Shown in pieces: positions 24,686 to 37,679 of a stretch of 64,000 bases of DNA. Numbering within the stretch: the first letter of the stretch is position 1; every line of letters starts with the position of its first letter. The notes beneath the pieces were generated by a model. That model was not told the DNA's origin. It made no database searches and saw only the letters and a list, made by a program, of their open reading frames with translations. The position numbers and the translations under genes are program-made. Origin of the DNA: Whitmania pigra (taxonomy: Eukaryota; Annelida; Clitellata; Hirudinida; Haemopidae); NCBI GenBank assembly GCA_021613335.1, contig JAJTWR010000182.1, forward strand, positions 2,159,501-2,223,500. The letters are read 5' to 3'.

Positions 24686-26582
24686 ATGAGCAATACTGTT
24701 GAAAAATCAGCGACTAGTTTAAATAAGTATGACATTAATAAATCGGTCAGAGCAAAAGTTAAGAAGTCCGTCCCAAAACCCGTATTATGCACACCTTATA
24801 AAATTGAATGGTTAGTAGTTAAGATTAGTAATTGCGGCTAGATTAGGAATTTTCAACTTTCTTTGTGTTTTAATAGGCCTCAAGTTGATCAGAAAGTACA
24901 AGAAAAAGTTATTTCTTATCTTAAAAAGTAATTGGCTTAAATATGCGCAAGACATGTCTGCACATTTAAAATGTACTACTACTTATCAGATTCTTCCATG
25001 AAAATAATTTACGCCTTGAATCAATGAATAAGGAATCTTTGAAAAACTTGAAGAAAGCTGAAAAGAAGGCCAAATTGAGAGAACACGCAATAAAAAACAA
25101 ATCTTCAGTTACTGCCAAATTAAGGTTGACCCCATCAATATCGTTGTGAATTGCATTTGAGCTTTTAATTCCAAACAGATTTATTATTTGTGAACCTCAG
25201 TAAGGATAGCTATTTCATAAATGTTCATTACGTCAATGCAATCCATGTATTAGTGTGTGCATTTAATTAACCATTAACAATTTAAGGCATTATGTTATTA
25301 GCTCAGAAATGAAAATGCTATGTTAAGCAGTAATCTCAAAATAATTCAACAATGTTGTATTTCCATGCCTTCATTTCAGATCTCAATTGGCCCTTGGAGT
25401 TCAAGAGGTCACAAGAAACCTTGAAAACAAGAATCTTTCCCTCATCATTGTAGACAGATCGTCTCCATGGCAACTTCACAGGCATCTCATCCAATTGTCT
25501 ACATTGAGGGAGTGTCCGTCCATGGCTATCAACCAATTATCCGAATCTGTGTCACCGCTGTTGTCACTCTCGAGACTCTGTGTCCTTGCTGTCAAGGTGG
25601 AATTTAGTTTTTGGCAGCTTCAATTGACAAGCTTTAGTAGATATACATTGTTGTGTTATAGATATTTTATAAATCGAAGTGTATAATGTAATGATAAAAT
25701 AATTTTCATAATGTAATATTGTGGCTTTTTTATTAGTACAACTGTATCATCAGTGTCTTATTTCGTTAATCAAAAACCTAAGCCCTTCCCCGAGTGATCA
25801 ACCTGTGAACCAGGTTGATGTTACAAATGTCACCGTTGCCATAGCAGGACCTTGACTCTCTGAACTAACTTGCATGCCATTACAATCCCAATAATTATAT
25901 AAAGATAATAAATTTGTGTAATAAAAAGTGTAATATCTACATTTATTGCATTAATGAGATTCTATTCCTTTGGCAGAATTTCAAGGATGACGACTCAGAC
26001 ATCTTCCAGCCATTGGTGGAATTTGTGGCACCATTGTGTCCGAAGTATGAAATTCCGTGGTTAGATGCAGAGAGGCAACTCATGGAAATGAAGCAGAATG
26101 TAAGCAACATTTCAACAGATCTAAAGGTTGATGATGACAGTGATGGGCAAGACAAAGAATCGAGTGGAATTGAGGCCGATGATAGGATGGATGAACAGAA
26201 CAATGAGGACAATGACGAAACTTTTGGCAAAGGTGGTCATGATTATGCCACTTTGGGAAACGAAGTTGTTAATAAAATGGAACACGACGGAAGTGAAGAT
26301 GATGAAACAAATTCAGAAGATCAATTGCCACAATATACAGATTTGTACATAAAAGTAAGCGACGCCCACGAATTGGAATTAGCTTGTGAGATTGTAGACG
26401 TTGATACTGACGACCTCTGGAGTTATAATAAGGCGAGTCTCAAAGAAAAAGTTGTAAAGAAAGACAATTCTGACAAGATTCTGATATTTAACTGCCCGAC
26501 GAGTTCGTCTGTCAAAAGGTTTCACAGCGCTGAAGTTAGGAAGGTGCAGAAAAATCAATTCAAAAAGAGGAAATTAAACTAA
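24686..26582 (+). CDS. RPP38: Ribonuclease P/MRP protein subunit p38
   Basis: Five exons join in frame to 377 residues: 24686-24810, 24877-24927, 24990-25124, 25380-25596 and 25977-26582. The central exon holds the L7Ae/L30e RNA-binding fold in its RPP38 form: LALGVQEVTRNLENKNLSL..VDRSSPW, HRHLIQLSTLRECPSM, then INQLSESVSPLL and LCVLAVK. This is followed by the conserved tail around FVAPLCPKYEIPWLDAER. RPP38 binds kink-turns in RNase P and RNase MRP RNA, acting in tRNA and rRNA processing in the nucleus. Compared with human (283 residues) the C-terminal exon is extended by an Asp/Glu-rich tract (about residues 210-290) and a basic end. The start ATG opens a Lys-rich N-terminus similar in size to the family's. 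Confidence 0.9.
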
Positions 26583-27295
26583 ACTTGTTCCTTTTTTGTC
26601 AAAGATCGCCACTTTCATTCTGTTACTTAATTGGTCATAAATAAAAAAAATCGAAATAGTTCTCTCATCTATTTTGTTTTAATCCCCATTCGAAATTTAC
26701 AAAATACCTTTGCAAGACAGTTCTGTTGACCAAATGATAAACCGCATGAGGTAATGCCAGATAACATTTTAAGATGTTTTAATCTTTTTGCGCCATTTTG
26801 GGGTTTGAAAATGCCCTTTTCGCCGAAAGGGAACATCGGGCCTAAGCTAATTACTGTTAAGGTCTGATTAACCACACACTTTAAAAAAGCTTTATCTTTG
26901 CTTTAAGGCTTAGCTTTGCGATGATCTTTTCGCGAAAAGTCTTAACGCTCCGCGGAATCACTTTTCTTGTTATATTTGGATTTTGTAACAATAAACCGTT
27001 TTATTTATAGTGATTTAGAAAAACTGAACTGGGTGATAAACCACTTTATTAATAATGAAGTTTAATGCATTTATGAGCATGAGAGGCCACATATGCTATA
27101 TGTCGTTCCAAATATATGTATTTATTAATTAAATTATATCCGTATTATAAAGTATTTGCATATAATATTTTTAAATTTTGTAAAGTAAAATGCATTATAA
27201 AATAAAGTCTAATTTTTAACTTTCTCTAAATTCGCCTGTTTTGTTTTGATTCATGTTTGAATTGTAAACACACTAGAAGAGGGATAAATACTGCC
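26583..27295. other. Intergenic region with RPP38 poly(A) signal
   Basis: AATAAA at 26640-26645 lies 58 bases after the RPP38 stop. The rest is AT-rich with no recognised gene. The next same-strand gene (POLR1E) starts at 27296. Confidence 0.5.
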
Positions 27296-30200
27296 ATGCC
27301 TAAAGCGGACGATTTACCTAAGGATTATGTGCGACTGAGATATGTAAAATCTCCGACACCAAAGGATATTAGATTATTTCTTGGTAATGAAGCTGGATAG
27401 TTTGCAATCGATACTTCACATGGCACGTGTCCGCAAATATGATTTGAGATTTTTTGCGTGCATTGTCTCATCATTAATAGTCATGCCAATTTTACAGTAG
27501 ACGTTTATGTGAAACTCTTCTAATAGGGATTTAATAAGCTTAACGAATTAATAAAGTATTGTTTCGCATCAAATATATTTAACAAAGCTTATCATAAAGC
27601 ATGATCTTTATGAAGTATTTCAACAGTGGCGAAATGTGATGAAACATTTTATTCCAGCATATTTCCCATCTTATGACAACAGTTTTGAATGGCCTGTTCA
27701 ATGCGTCGAAACAAAAAATGAAAGATCCTTGGTGAGTGACTGAGACCCACTCAATATTAATAAATATATATTATATAAAAGTATAATAACTCTGAGTTCG
27801 ACTGTAAAGTATTTTTACAATTGTTTTATAAAATTTTTACTGAAGCTCGTGAAGTTGGAAGCTGGTGAATTATGTGGACAATCTGTCAAGCCAGAAGACA
27901 TGTGTTACCAACAGTAAGTAGTAAACTCTATCTTGGAAAAAACAAAATATCAAACTCTTAGATGTTGCAGACATTAAATATTGATAGTTAGGTATTACAA
28001 GATTTAATTAAGTTTGGTTTACATTGATATTATTATTAAACCAGTAAAATTTGAGACAGCTTTTAATGTAATTAAATAATTTATTTAATAATTGTGACTA
28101 ATAAATAATTTGTTAAAAAGTAATGGTCTTTATATAATTGCTGTGCTGATTTCTTCAACTTCATATTTGCTAATTAACATGCAATTGGGCCATCAGCAAT
28201 TGATTGGATGACCTAAGGCCAATAAGAATTATCTTTCTCCAGAAAACTGGTTCTATTGGATGAGGAGAACAGAGAAGCTGTTATCTACGATGCTGATTTC
28301 TTCAAGATGAAGTTCCAAAGACGTACGTTTTCATTTGTATTTTGTCACAAAAAATGTTAATTTTCAATCCATTGGAACATGCAACCTGTTTCAATATCAT
28401 CACATCATTTTGACATTTATTACATGATTAAATTAGAAATGAATGAATAGTTGATTGAATGGATGGTTTAAAATTTCATTTGTTTTGCTCTGGATAGATG
28501 TTGCATTGTCAGGCATCAGCCAACTGATGTGTGGGCTTTTACAACACATTCTAAACATAAATTTACTTGTCTGCTTTCATGAATTAAATTATGTATTGAT
28601 TGGATAGTTTGAATAAATTTTAATTGATTAATAAATTATTATAAACAGCCAATGAACATCTCATGAAGCTGGAAGAAGAACAAGAGAAAGGAAAAGAAAC
28701 AAAACGAGCAAAACTTGTGAGTCATGAATATGTTAATTGTGTATATTTTTAGTTCAAATACACAATTCTAACTCAAAAGTGAGTTTAATTTAAATATTTA
28801 AAAGATGCATATCTTCCATTAGGATTAATTAACTTCTGCAATTGGTTATAATAATTAATTGCTAACTATCTAACAATCGGTTTGGCCACAAAATTTTTGG
28901 TGCATTGTAGTCATCTCATTAAATCCTCTGTCCTTCCATTCAATAAAAAAATTAAAAATAAAAATTTCACGACTCAGAAAGCCACTCTGTCGGAGAACTT
29001 CGGAAGTTCCATGAGCAGGAAGCTGGTGAGGAATAAAAACAAGAACCAGGAGAATCGCGAGGGAATCGATTCGACCATCGATTTTGTGGAGACTGACGAC
29101 AAGATCATGAACGACATAAAGGAGGAAGATGAAGCAGAAGGTAGTTGTGCTGAATGATAGTTGTTGTTCTGCATGGGTTTGATGTTTAGAATTGCGATGC
29201 AGGCGCATTGCATGAATGTATCTTATGTAGAACATATTCAGTTATGATATGTTTTATATGATATATTTTTTTGGTTTTAAATAATATATTTATGTAATAT
29301 TCTTTGTTTTAATTGCATTACAATGTTTAATGATCTGGTAATTTTGTTGTTAAAGAGGAAGACATGACCTCTTACTTCCCTCCTCACAACAAGGAGGCTG
29401 CAAGAGTTAAAGATGCATTCCCATTGGATGGAAGTGAGTTGAAATATTTTATGATAATTACCTGAATTAATGATATAATGCCTGAATAATTACCTGAATA
29501 AGAGATATAACAACAATGCATTAATTATAACATTACGCAGTCATGTGATTATTATTGTTGTTATTCATATGTTATTCAAATTGTTGATGAAACGGTGATC
29601 CTTTAACGAGTTCTCAATTTATGGTATTCAGTCATAACTCGTGAAGAATTGGATGCGTTGGTCAATGTTTCCAAGGATTTCATAGAATCCAACATCACAA
29701 AAATCAAGGAATGGGAGGCAAATAAGATGTTAGTTTTTGATGTTTCTTTATTCTGAATTTACAAGTTTCTGTAATTGCAAGTCATTATGTTTGTAAGTAT
29801 TAGAATACTGTCCTTGTTGTTGTTCTGATAGCTGTTGAACCTTCAAGCGACAATGTTTTGAACTGTATAACAAGTTAAAACAGTTATACAGTTTATTAAG
29901 GACATAATACACAATTGTTATAACAAGTTAATACAGTTATAACAAGTTAAAAGCGAATTTCAAATGAGATAATATGAAAACTATTATTGTCATTATAATA
30001 ACCAATTTCTATTATTTTAATTCTGAAACTACTTAAGTGAATGTTATCTAAAATATCTAAACGAAACTAGAAACAAAATACAAATTCCACGATTTCGACA
30101 AAAACTCGAACAGGTACGGCACTTACGTCTGCTCGAAACTGAGGAGGCTTCCCGTCGACGAAACTGTCAGACAGCACTTCTCCTGCATCCTCATGTATTT

Positions 30201-31353
30201 CCATTACTTGGTCACACTTTACTCTTTCAAGGCTCACGAGCTCAAGAAGAAAGGTCAGTTATTGTTTGAATAACAAACTACAATTGTATTATTGATGGTT
30301 AAGCAATTGTATAATTAATAGTTAAGCCTTTTTCAATGTCATGGTGATAATAATAATAATAATAATTAGCTGTTTAATAATTCCTCAAATTTTGCAATAC
30401 TTGTACATATTTTCAACCTAGCAATTTATAATACAAAAGTGGATCATTAGGCTGACTCCAACTTAGACAAATAATTTTATTATCAGAGCAAACTATAAAT
30501 CTAAAATTCTTCATTTGAATTACTTTTTAATACTATTTCATAATCTCTGTTTTAAAAATTTGTGAGCATTTGTATTTGTAGTTTATCTGAGAATTGCTCG
30601 ATCATTGCTGCTCTGCTTGCCATGAATCGTTTTGAATTATTGAAATGCATTGCCCTCGTTTTGTTAATTCCAGACTTTCTGCCAAAGTCAATCCCGCCGG
30701 AGATAAAAAACAAGTTGATTGAGAGCTTCACTGTGCCCCTTGTTGGTCAGAAACAAGGAAGGTGAGCATAAGTATTTATTTATTTATTCATTCATTCACC
30801 AATTTGTTTATTGCTAGGATATTCATTTTGTTTTACTAATATAAATTAGTTGTGTAAAATTATGAATTTAAATTAATATAATTTGAATATTTTTTGTTTT
30901 GAATTTATTTATTTAATATAATTATTGAATACAACTTTGACTTAATTTTGCATAGATTTCCATAAATTTAAAAGAATTGAGAATCTTTAATGTTTTGTAA
31001 TTATTTCAGATCCATGCCGTCCAAGATGAAGGACATTCTCCTTTTCCACATTTTGGTCCTGAGTTTGCACATAGATGAGTTTGACGTTCAGACGTCTGAC
31101 TTAAATGAGGACCTCAAAGGCAAAGAGTCAGTATTAATACCTTTTAGAAAAAAACAGTTTAGGATGCCTTTTTGACTTGATTATCGCTTCGTTTTTCAGC
31201 CTCATAAAGTATTTCCGAATGATTGGCTGCAAGGTGACTAAAATCATTGGAGATACTTACATTAAGAACAACGCCAGAGCTGTTCTTAAAGTTCCTTTAG
31301 TCTTTCCCGAACTCGAGCGCAGGGGCCGGAAAAGAAAGGGTGCTTTTAAATAA
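27296..31353 (+). CDS. POLR1E: RNA polymerase I subunit RPA49 (PAF53)
   Basis: Twelve exons join in frame to 404 residues: 27296-27383, 27658-27731, 27846-27913, 28243-28322, 28649-28716, 28978-29140, 29356-29433, 29632-29728, 30114-30253, 30674-30761, 31010-31126 and 31200-31353. The N-terminal half is the dimerisation module that pairs with RPA34: it ends in KLVLLDEENREAVIYDADF, then ATLSENFGSSMSRKLV. The C-terminal half is the tandem winged-helix domain: YVCSKLRRLPVDE, YFHYLVTLYSFKAHELKKK, FLPKSIPPEIKNKLIESF and KDILLFHILVLSLHIDEF, ending in a basic KRKGAFK. RPA49 aids Pol I initiation and elongation on rDNA in the nucleolus. The first two exons are weakly conserved but match in phase. Human POLR1E is about 419 residues. 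Confidence 0.9.
29870..29955 (+). repeat. Short degenerate tandem repeat in POLR1E intron
   Basis: The word TATAACAAGTTA recurs three times within 85 bases, with ACAGTTATA(A/C) between copies. It lies in the intron before POLR1E exon 9 and looks like a small local expansion. Confidence 0.6.
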
Positions 31354-31972
31354 ACTAATTTGAAGCATCTTGTAGGTTCTTCAGTCAATTTAAAGAGTTT
31401 TTCAAGACTTTTTCTTAAGGATATATGGATGGTGTCATCATTTTTCAATTTTAAGATGCCCTTTCTAGGACTAAAATTTGTGATTAAGACCTGTTTGAGT
31501 CTGACTAGTCTGTGAAGCTGGGGTCATGTTGGGAATTGATGAATAAAGTGTAGTCGAGGCAAGACTGGCGAGTGAGACAAGCCATTGGTCTCTGTGTCGG
31601 CTAGTCAGACTTAGAACTTGGGACAGGATTAATTAAAATTATTTATATCTCCGCATGAGGTTTTTTACTTTTTCTGAGTTTTCTAGGCGTGTACGAGGTA
31701 ACTTGCTAAATCAGATACTAGGTTCGAGAAAATTCATCGCGGTCGTTGATAATATAATTAGTATAAATTTTATATCATGTTGGAATCATTGCATATTTAT
31801 ATAGCATTTAGATAACATTCATATAGCCGGGCCATTTTTATTCATTTCGAGAGGGAAAATTGTTGCATAAGATTTCTGTCATCTGGTATGGGTGCCCTCT
31901 ATTTGAGGGATTTACAAAGTTGAATAAACAAACCTCGTTGTATAGTTATTGTTAACTTCTAATTGTGGTGTA
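31354..31972. other. Intergenic region between POLR1E and ENDOV
   Basis: AT-rich, with no gene recognised. The stretch at 31490-31620 is less AT-rich and carries two CTAGTC(A)GACT-like words, but nothing that defines a known element. Confidence 0.4.
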
Positions 31973-34240
31973 ATGTCCAACATTAATGTGGAATGCGCTA
32001 TTTTGAGTGGTTTTGTTATTGTGATGTTCATGTGGCGATCCGGCCTTTGTGGATCTTTGCGAGCAAGATGTTCGTCTCTACTTTCGAAAGCTCGCCATAA
32101 ATTTATTTTTTTCACGTCCAAAACCACAACAAGTCACGAACTTAAGGACCGATTTAGACAGTAAGTTTCTATCTTTTATTAAGTATTCTCGACATCGGTA
32201 ATCGTTAATGAGGAATTGTTTTATTTTTAATGGGAGCAAAACTTACTTAAGAAGAGATGCGTGCTGCAGGATGTAGAGGAATGGCAGTTGCAGCTGAGGA
32301 AACTTACAATTACTAGCTCTACAAGAGTACCAGGAGTTTCCGTCCACAGTATTGATTCCTCTGAGTTTGATGACCTGCCATACGTAGTTGGCTCAGATAT
32401 TTCATTTATAAAAGGTAGTGATGAAGATGCTTGTGTTGCAATTGTGGTCATGAAGCTTCCAAAATTAGAGGTATTTCTATTAACAATTTAGTTAATAAGA
32501 TATTTCTTTGCATTTGATCACCTTTGTCGAACACATGAACCAATTACTAGTTTGAAAAGCAAATAGCAATAATAGAACCCAATAAAAATTGAGGGGATTA
32601 TTAAGCAATAGGTTGAGTAATCTCTAAAAGATGCAAACCTCAACCAATACAGGTCATTTATGAGGATATTTCAATGGTCAAGTTGACAGTGCCCTACATT
32701 CCTGGTTTTCTGGCCTTCAGAGAGGCTGAACATACAGTGGAGAAGGTGAAAATATTAAGGAGTCTTCACCCTGAATTTAGTCCTCTTGTTGTCATGCTCG
32801 ATGGAAATGGAACATTACACGAAAATGGTTTTGGAAAGTTTTCATCCTACTCATACTAGTTACATCCCAAATGATTGATTTCTCTTTTCCAGAATTTGGA
32901 CTGGCTTGCCATGTTGGGGTTCTGTTGGATTTGGTGACTGTTGGAGTTGCCAAGTCACCTTACCTTTCCAGGCACCTGGATTTAACCGACACTACCCTTA
33001 AAGAAATGGTAATTAAATTGTAATAGTTGCAAAGAAGTCTAGCCTAAACTAAATTGCATGATGTGAATTCCTGGCAATTATTAAATATTTTTGAACTATT
33101 TTAAAAGATGTTTACTTTTATTAATATTAATGAGGTTATGAGTTATTCAAAATGAAGCAATAATACAACTATTTGTTATTGAATATTTTCAGTGCATAGT
33201 TTAGCAGTGCAAAATTTTCAAAGGTTTACACATTATCTATTATAATTAATTTTAAACTAAACTAATATTATGTTATATGACTATATTAGTGCTGTTTATT
33301 TGTTCTGACAGATTTCAGGTATGAACAAAGTTGGAGATGTATGCCCCCTGACTACATCACATGGTAAAGTACTTGGAGTGGTGAGGTGTTTTTCAATTGT
33401 CTTTGAGTAATCAATAATCTTGTTGGTATGGTAGATTGATTTTGGTTTGTGGTGACTAGAATGTTATTGTTTGATTGAGGTATTTACTTGTAGAGTTTCT
33501 ATGATAATTTATGCAAATGACAACATCGAAGATATGTATATTTTTTTTTGTAATTAGAAAGTTGCAAGGTCATTCATTGGTATCACATTAATAGATAAAC
33601 TTAATTTATCTTAATTTTTAACCAACTAACAAATCTTACATTTATTAAAACGACGTTTTATATATATTTTTGAAATCCATGTCATAAAAAGTTATTTCCT
33701 AGTTACTCTCTTGCAAAGCTATTTTTTGCCTGTTGCAAGCACGTCACCCATTTGTCCAACCTTTACTGTAACGTTCAAACTCAAGGAGTTTCACCACGTT
33801 ATCACTGACGACAAGGGATATTAAATATTTATCAGGCCTTCAAGAGCACTAGTCACACCACAAAACCTGTGTATATCTCACCAGGGCATAAGATTTCCAT
33901 GGAAACAGCCATCGACCTGGTAAAGTTGTGCTGTCAATATCGAGTGCCAGAACCAATCCGTCAGGTTGTTCCAGCAATTTATCCTCCTTGGATGTGTCAT
34001 CTAATGCCTTAAATTAATTTGTCTTGATTGCCCAATCAATGTTATTAATTGTTATTGATTGTAATTAAGGTTAATAATTAATGGTGAAAAAATTTTATTC
34101 CAGATTTCATGATTAACTGTGGCCCATACCAATTTTGTTATTTTGGGAAATATTATTATTGGTTTACATTTTAAAATGTCTCTTATTTCCAGGCTGATAT
34201 CAGATCAAGGCAATTCATCAGAGATCATTTTCAATGCTGA
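31973..34240 (+). CDS. ENDOV: Endonuclease V
   Basis: Exons at about 32237-32470, 32653-32827, 32893-33008, 33312-33380, 33836-33964 and 34193-34240 encode the endonuclease V core in frame. Visible motifs: VGSDISF with the first metal-binding Asp, the strand-wedge and catalytic PYIPGFLAFRE, VVMLDGNGTLHE with the second Asp, FGLACHVGVLLDLVTVGVAKS, KPVYISPGHKIS and EPIRQADIRSRQFIRDHF. In animals the enzyme cleaves inosine-containing RNA, and in bacteria deaminated DNA. A likely first exon ends at 32160 (ELKDRFRQ), which fits the family's start. However, no canonical AG acceptor joins it in frame to WEQNLLKKR at 32231, and the nearest AG (32235-32236) changes phase. The 5' end, including the start ATG at 31973, is therefore uncertain. 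The GFG motif reads EFG at one junction. Confidence 0.85.
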
Positions 34241-34664
34241 AGTCTTGGCATTATCATCTAATAAAAATAAATGACTGCTTACGTTTCATAAAAAGTCTGT
34301 TTCAAGATTTGACACTCTGGTGTTTTTGCTCCTATGCTTCTAAGCAGTATTATGTAAGTTGGAAGTCATCCATAAAAGATGGCCAAGGTGGCAAACAAAT
34401 CGAGAAAACTGCGGAGATAAGAGGACATAGCACACATTTTGAATGTTTATAAATGCGAAGCAATTACTTTAATAGTATTTAAACATTTTCTAATCACACA
34501 CATCAAGTCAACTAAAATATTTAAGTAGATGTGGTCCACCTTTCTTTATTTCAATATAAAATTAATTATGAAAATCTTTATTTGTATAATACCAAATATT
34601 AATTATCATGGTTCGATCCTCCTGAATCATTTTTCACCAAAATCCGGTTTGTTCCAACTGATAT
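34241..34664. other. Convergent 3' region between ENDOV and LRR gene A
   Basis: Tail-to-tail stretch of about 420 bases. AT-rich; no gene seen. Confidence 0.45.
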
Positions 34665-37600
34665 TCACTTCAACTTCCACCTCAAGGAGATAACTTCGAA
34701 GTCATTAATTAACTGTCAAAATATTCAGTAACTAAATTCTCTTAAGAAATATTAGCATATTAGCATCATCACTGACGATTAACGTATTTCAGAAACATTT
34801 TTTGTTATGATGAAGGCAGAAACTCTTAACGATACATTTTAAAACTTACACGAAGGTTTTGTTTATCATAACCAATACCCAATGCTGCGGGTATTATAAG
34901 GTGCTTCAAATACATTTTAGCCAATGCGGAACGTGGATTCAAAATGATAAAGTCCAACATGGTGGTTTTCAAGCGTTGGGATTCCATCTGCATGATGGAA
35001 TAATTTAGTAACTTGTTGTATAATTAATACAAGGCATTAATTTATTTTTAAGAATGTTTACTCACCAGGTGTTTGAACCACAAGTTGGAGAATCTCTCGA
35101 TATCCTTGTTGAAAAGACTTTTGATTTAATAACCATAAATTGCATTTACAATGTTCCGCAACATTTCTTGTTGTATGTCCTATCATTTACATTAAGTAAA
35201 GCTTCTTTTAAGAACATTACCTTTGAATAACGGGCGGAATTGACGATCAGATTGGCGCATTTGCTACAAAATCATTAACATAAAATTTAGCAAGCAGACT
35301 TAAACAGACAATTAAATGAAACCTACATAATAAACTCTTGACTCCAATTGTGGAGACCGTATAGATTGGAATAAAACCTAAAAAAAAGTAACATTAAGTA
35401 GCTCAATAATTTATTGAAGATAGTGTAAATAGGTAAACTCAAGTACAAAGCAAAGTATAACATGATTTTACATTATAAGGTCATGCCCAGGGATTTCAGC
35501 ATTTTCCAGAGTGGCACACTCTTACTCAAAACCAGAGAGGATGATTCTTTTTTGCCATCACTAATCATCCCATTCCATGTTCAAATGTAATATTTTCAGA
35601 GGTATAATTTGTGAGATAAAGAAAAACCTTGCCACAAATTACTGACTTAGTCATTGAATTTTCATGAAATCAGCAATTACAAACTATTTGTGAACATCAT
35701 TATGGCCGAATACAATTAACCAAAAATGTGATTCAGATCTAGGCGGACGATTAAAATGGCAAAACAATAAATAAATTATAATATTGGGCCACTTACGGTA
35801 CGCAATAGTCTATTACTTTCTCGTAAAACCATCTGATATGGACCAACATAATCTACAACACAAAATTCTTATTTTTTGCAAAAAAAATAAAGCCCATAGA
35901 GGCGATAAAAATATCATCATCATCAATTATAGTGACTAACAACTTCAAACCTCTTCATATTTTCGTAATCGAGAAGCTGTAATTTCTTGTTGAGGGTCGT
36001 AATAGGGCCACAACACAATTTCAAAAGAAAGCACATCGATAGCGTTCAGATAAGTAGTTAAATTGTTTGCATTTTCAAGCATGTTCAATTTCATTTCAAT
36101 TCCTTCACTTGCACCAATCTAAAAGAAACGATAAATCAACCAACTTAAAGTTTCACAGATGACATTTTAAGAAATACCTTTTTTGACAAATGTCTTAATT
36201 CTTCAGGGATAGGGTTAGCACTGAACACAAAATCCAACTTTCTGTCTTTTAAATACTTTAATTCATCGCTGTTTAACAAAAGGTGTGACACCGTTTAAAA
36301 CCCACAATTTCAATATGATCATTAACCATTGATGAGTATTCAACAAAAATTGAAAAATCGGGATCTATTTTTTAGTAATGTTTAAAAGCTTTGATGATTT
36401 TTTATGGCAAATCACAGATTTGCAATATCCAATATAGTTCCTAAAAGAGAAAATAACCGGGATCCTTGCTAACCCAAAAGATCGAACTTTACCTTAACAT
36501 TGGGTGTGGCAAAAAAATATTCGTGAGTTGCGGTAGAGCTTCAAGTATTCGAATCTTGTTAGTATTGGTGGATACTGGATAAATTATATATAATGTCCTG
36601 GAAGGATGATTACGTTACCACTAAATAGTAATGCTTCTAATAAGAGAGCTTTTAAATTGCTTTACCTGAGGTTTTTAAGAAGCACTATGATGTCCAATAA
36701 TTCTTGAAAGTGATAAAAGTCTGTTATAGAAAGGATTTGCAGATTTTTGAGACATTTGAAAATTTCAACAGATAAACAAAACGAGGTTTTAGAGCGATCA
36801 ATACCTAAATGCTGCCAAGGGTCGTGCAAGCTTAGATGTTTTAAGGATTTGGAACACGATTTCAAGTTAAAGCATTGAAGTAAATTAGGAGGCAAGGCTC
36901 TAATGTCAACGCTGAGTCCCTTCAGCTTCGGAAACCTTATTGGCTCAAGTTGGTGAAAAGTTACTTCAGGAGTGCTAAAATAAAAATAGAAATAATATTA
37001 ATTTTTTGAATTATGGTGTCCAATTTTCTATTACTCACGGGCCTTTTTTAGAGTTGACTAGCGAATCAGACATGATCTCAAGGATTTCAATGTTTGGGGC
37101 AATTTTTTCGATGAAATTCATCATTTCATTTGTCATTCGATTTGTTCGAAAAGACAACTGCCTCACAGGAAAATCAGATTTGACATTGAGTAAGTCTTCC
37201 TCGCACAACAATCCATATGAGAGATTAACATTCGTCCAGTTTAAAGCTTCCCTGTTTGAGAGGCAGACTTTCAAGTACTCGTGAGGTATTGGCCAACAAA
37301 TTTCAGATCCCTTTGATTGAATAAATTCAAATAATCCTTTTGGCAAACAGATTTCTTTCTTTAACACTATAAGTAAAATATATTAATGGAATGCACAAAT
37401 CTATGTAACTTTAAACATAAAAATTAAGATTAAAGGATTATGGGTCAAACCTTTTCTCTCCTGTCGGTCCACGTCAAAAAATACTTTGTCGAAATTAACT
37501 GCAGATCTTTCCAGGAGTAAATCCTTCAGACTTTTAACTTTATTCGTTTGAGTATTTTCTGATGATGCTATCAATAATAATTATTTACCACAACATTTGT

Positions 37601-37679
37601 AAACGTCCTTACCAAAACAAAATTTTTACAAATAAAGTTAATAATGAAAAGATCATGTAGCTTACTCATGACCGTCCGC
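34665..37679 (-). CDS. Leucine-rich-repeat protein, copy A of an inverted pair
   Basis: About twelve minus-strand exons, from a four-base first coding exon (ATG A, 37676-37679), then 37451-37558 and 37039-37366, to a final exon whose stop is at 34665. The product begins SLKDLLLERSAVNFDKVF, then LPKGLFEFIQ, PIPHEYLKVCLSNREALNW and several irregular LRRs (APNIEILEI, KSLKHLSLHD, LKNLQILSIT, LLKNLRTLYI). A helical C-terminal part follows (WSQEFIIKCANLIVNSARY, MLDFIILNPRSALAKMYLKH). LRRs followed by a helical half recall the ZYG11/ZER1 substrate receptors of Cullin-2 ligases, but the BC-box cysteine is not visible, so I do not assign it. Copy B at 45258-48331 is a close paralogue. All internal junctions checked keep frame, so the gene looks functional. 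Confidence 0.7.

Noticed and set aside
34605..34630. GGTTCGATCCT resembling a tRNA B box
   Set aside because: No matching A box or cloverleaf in the preceding AT-rich sequence.
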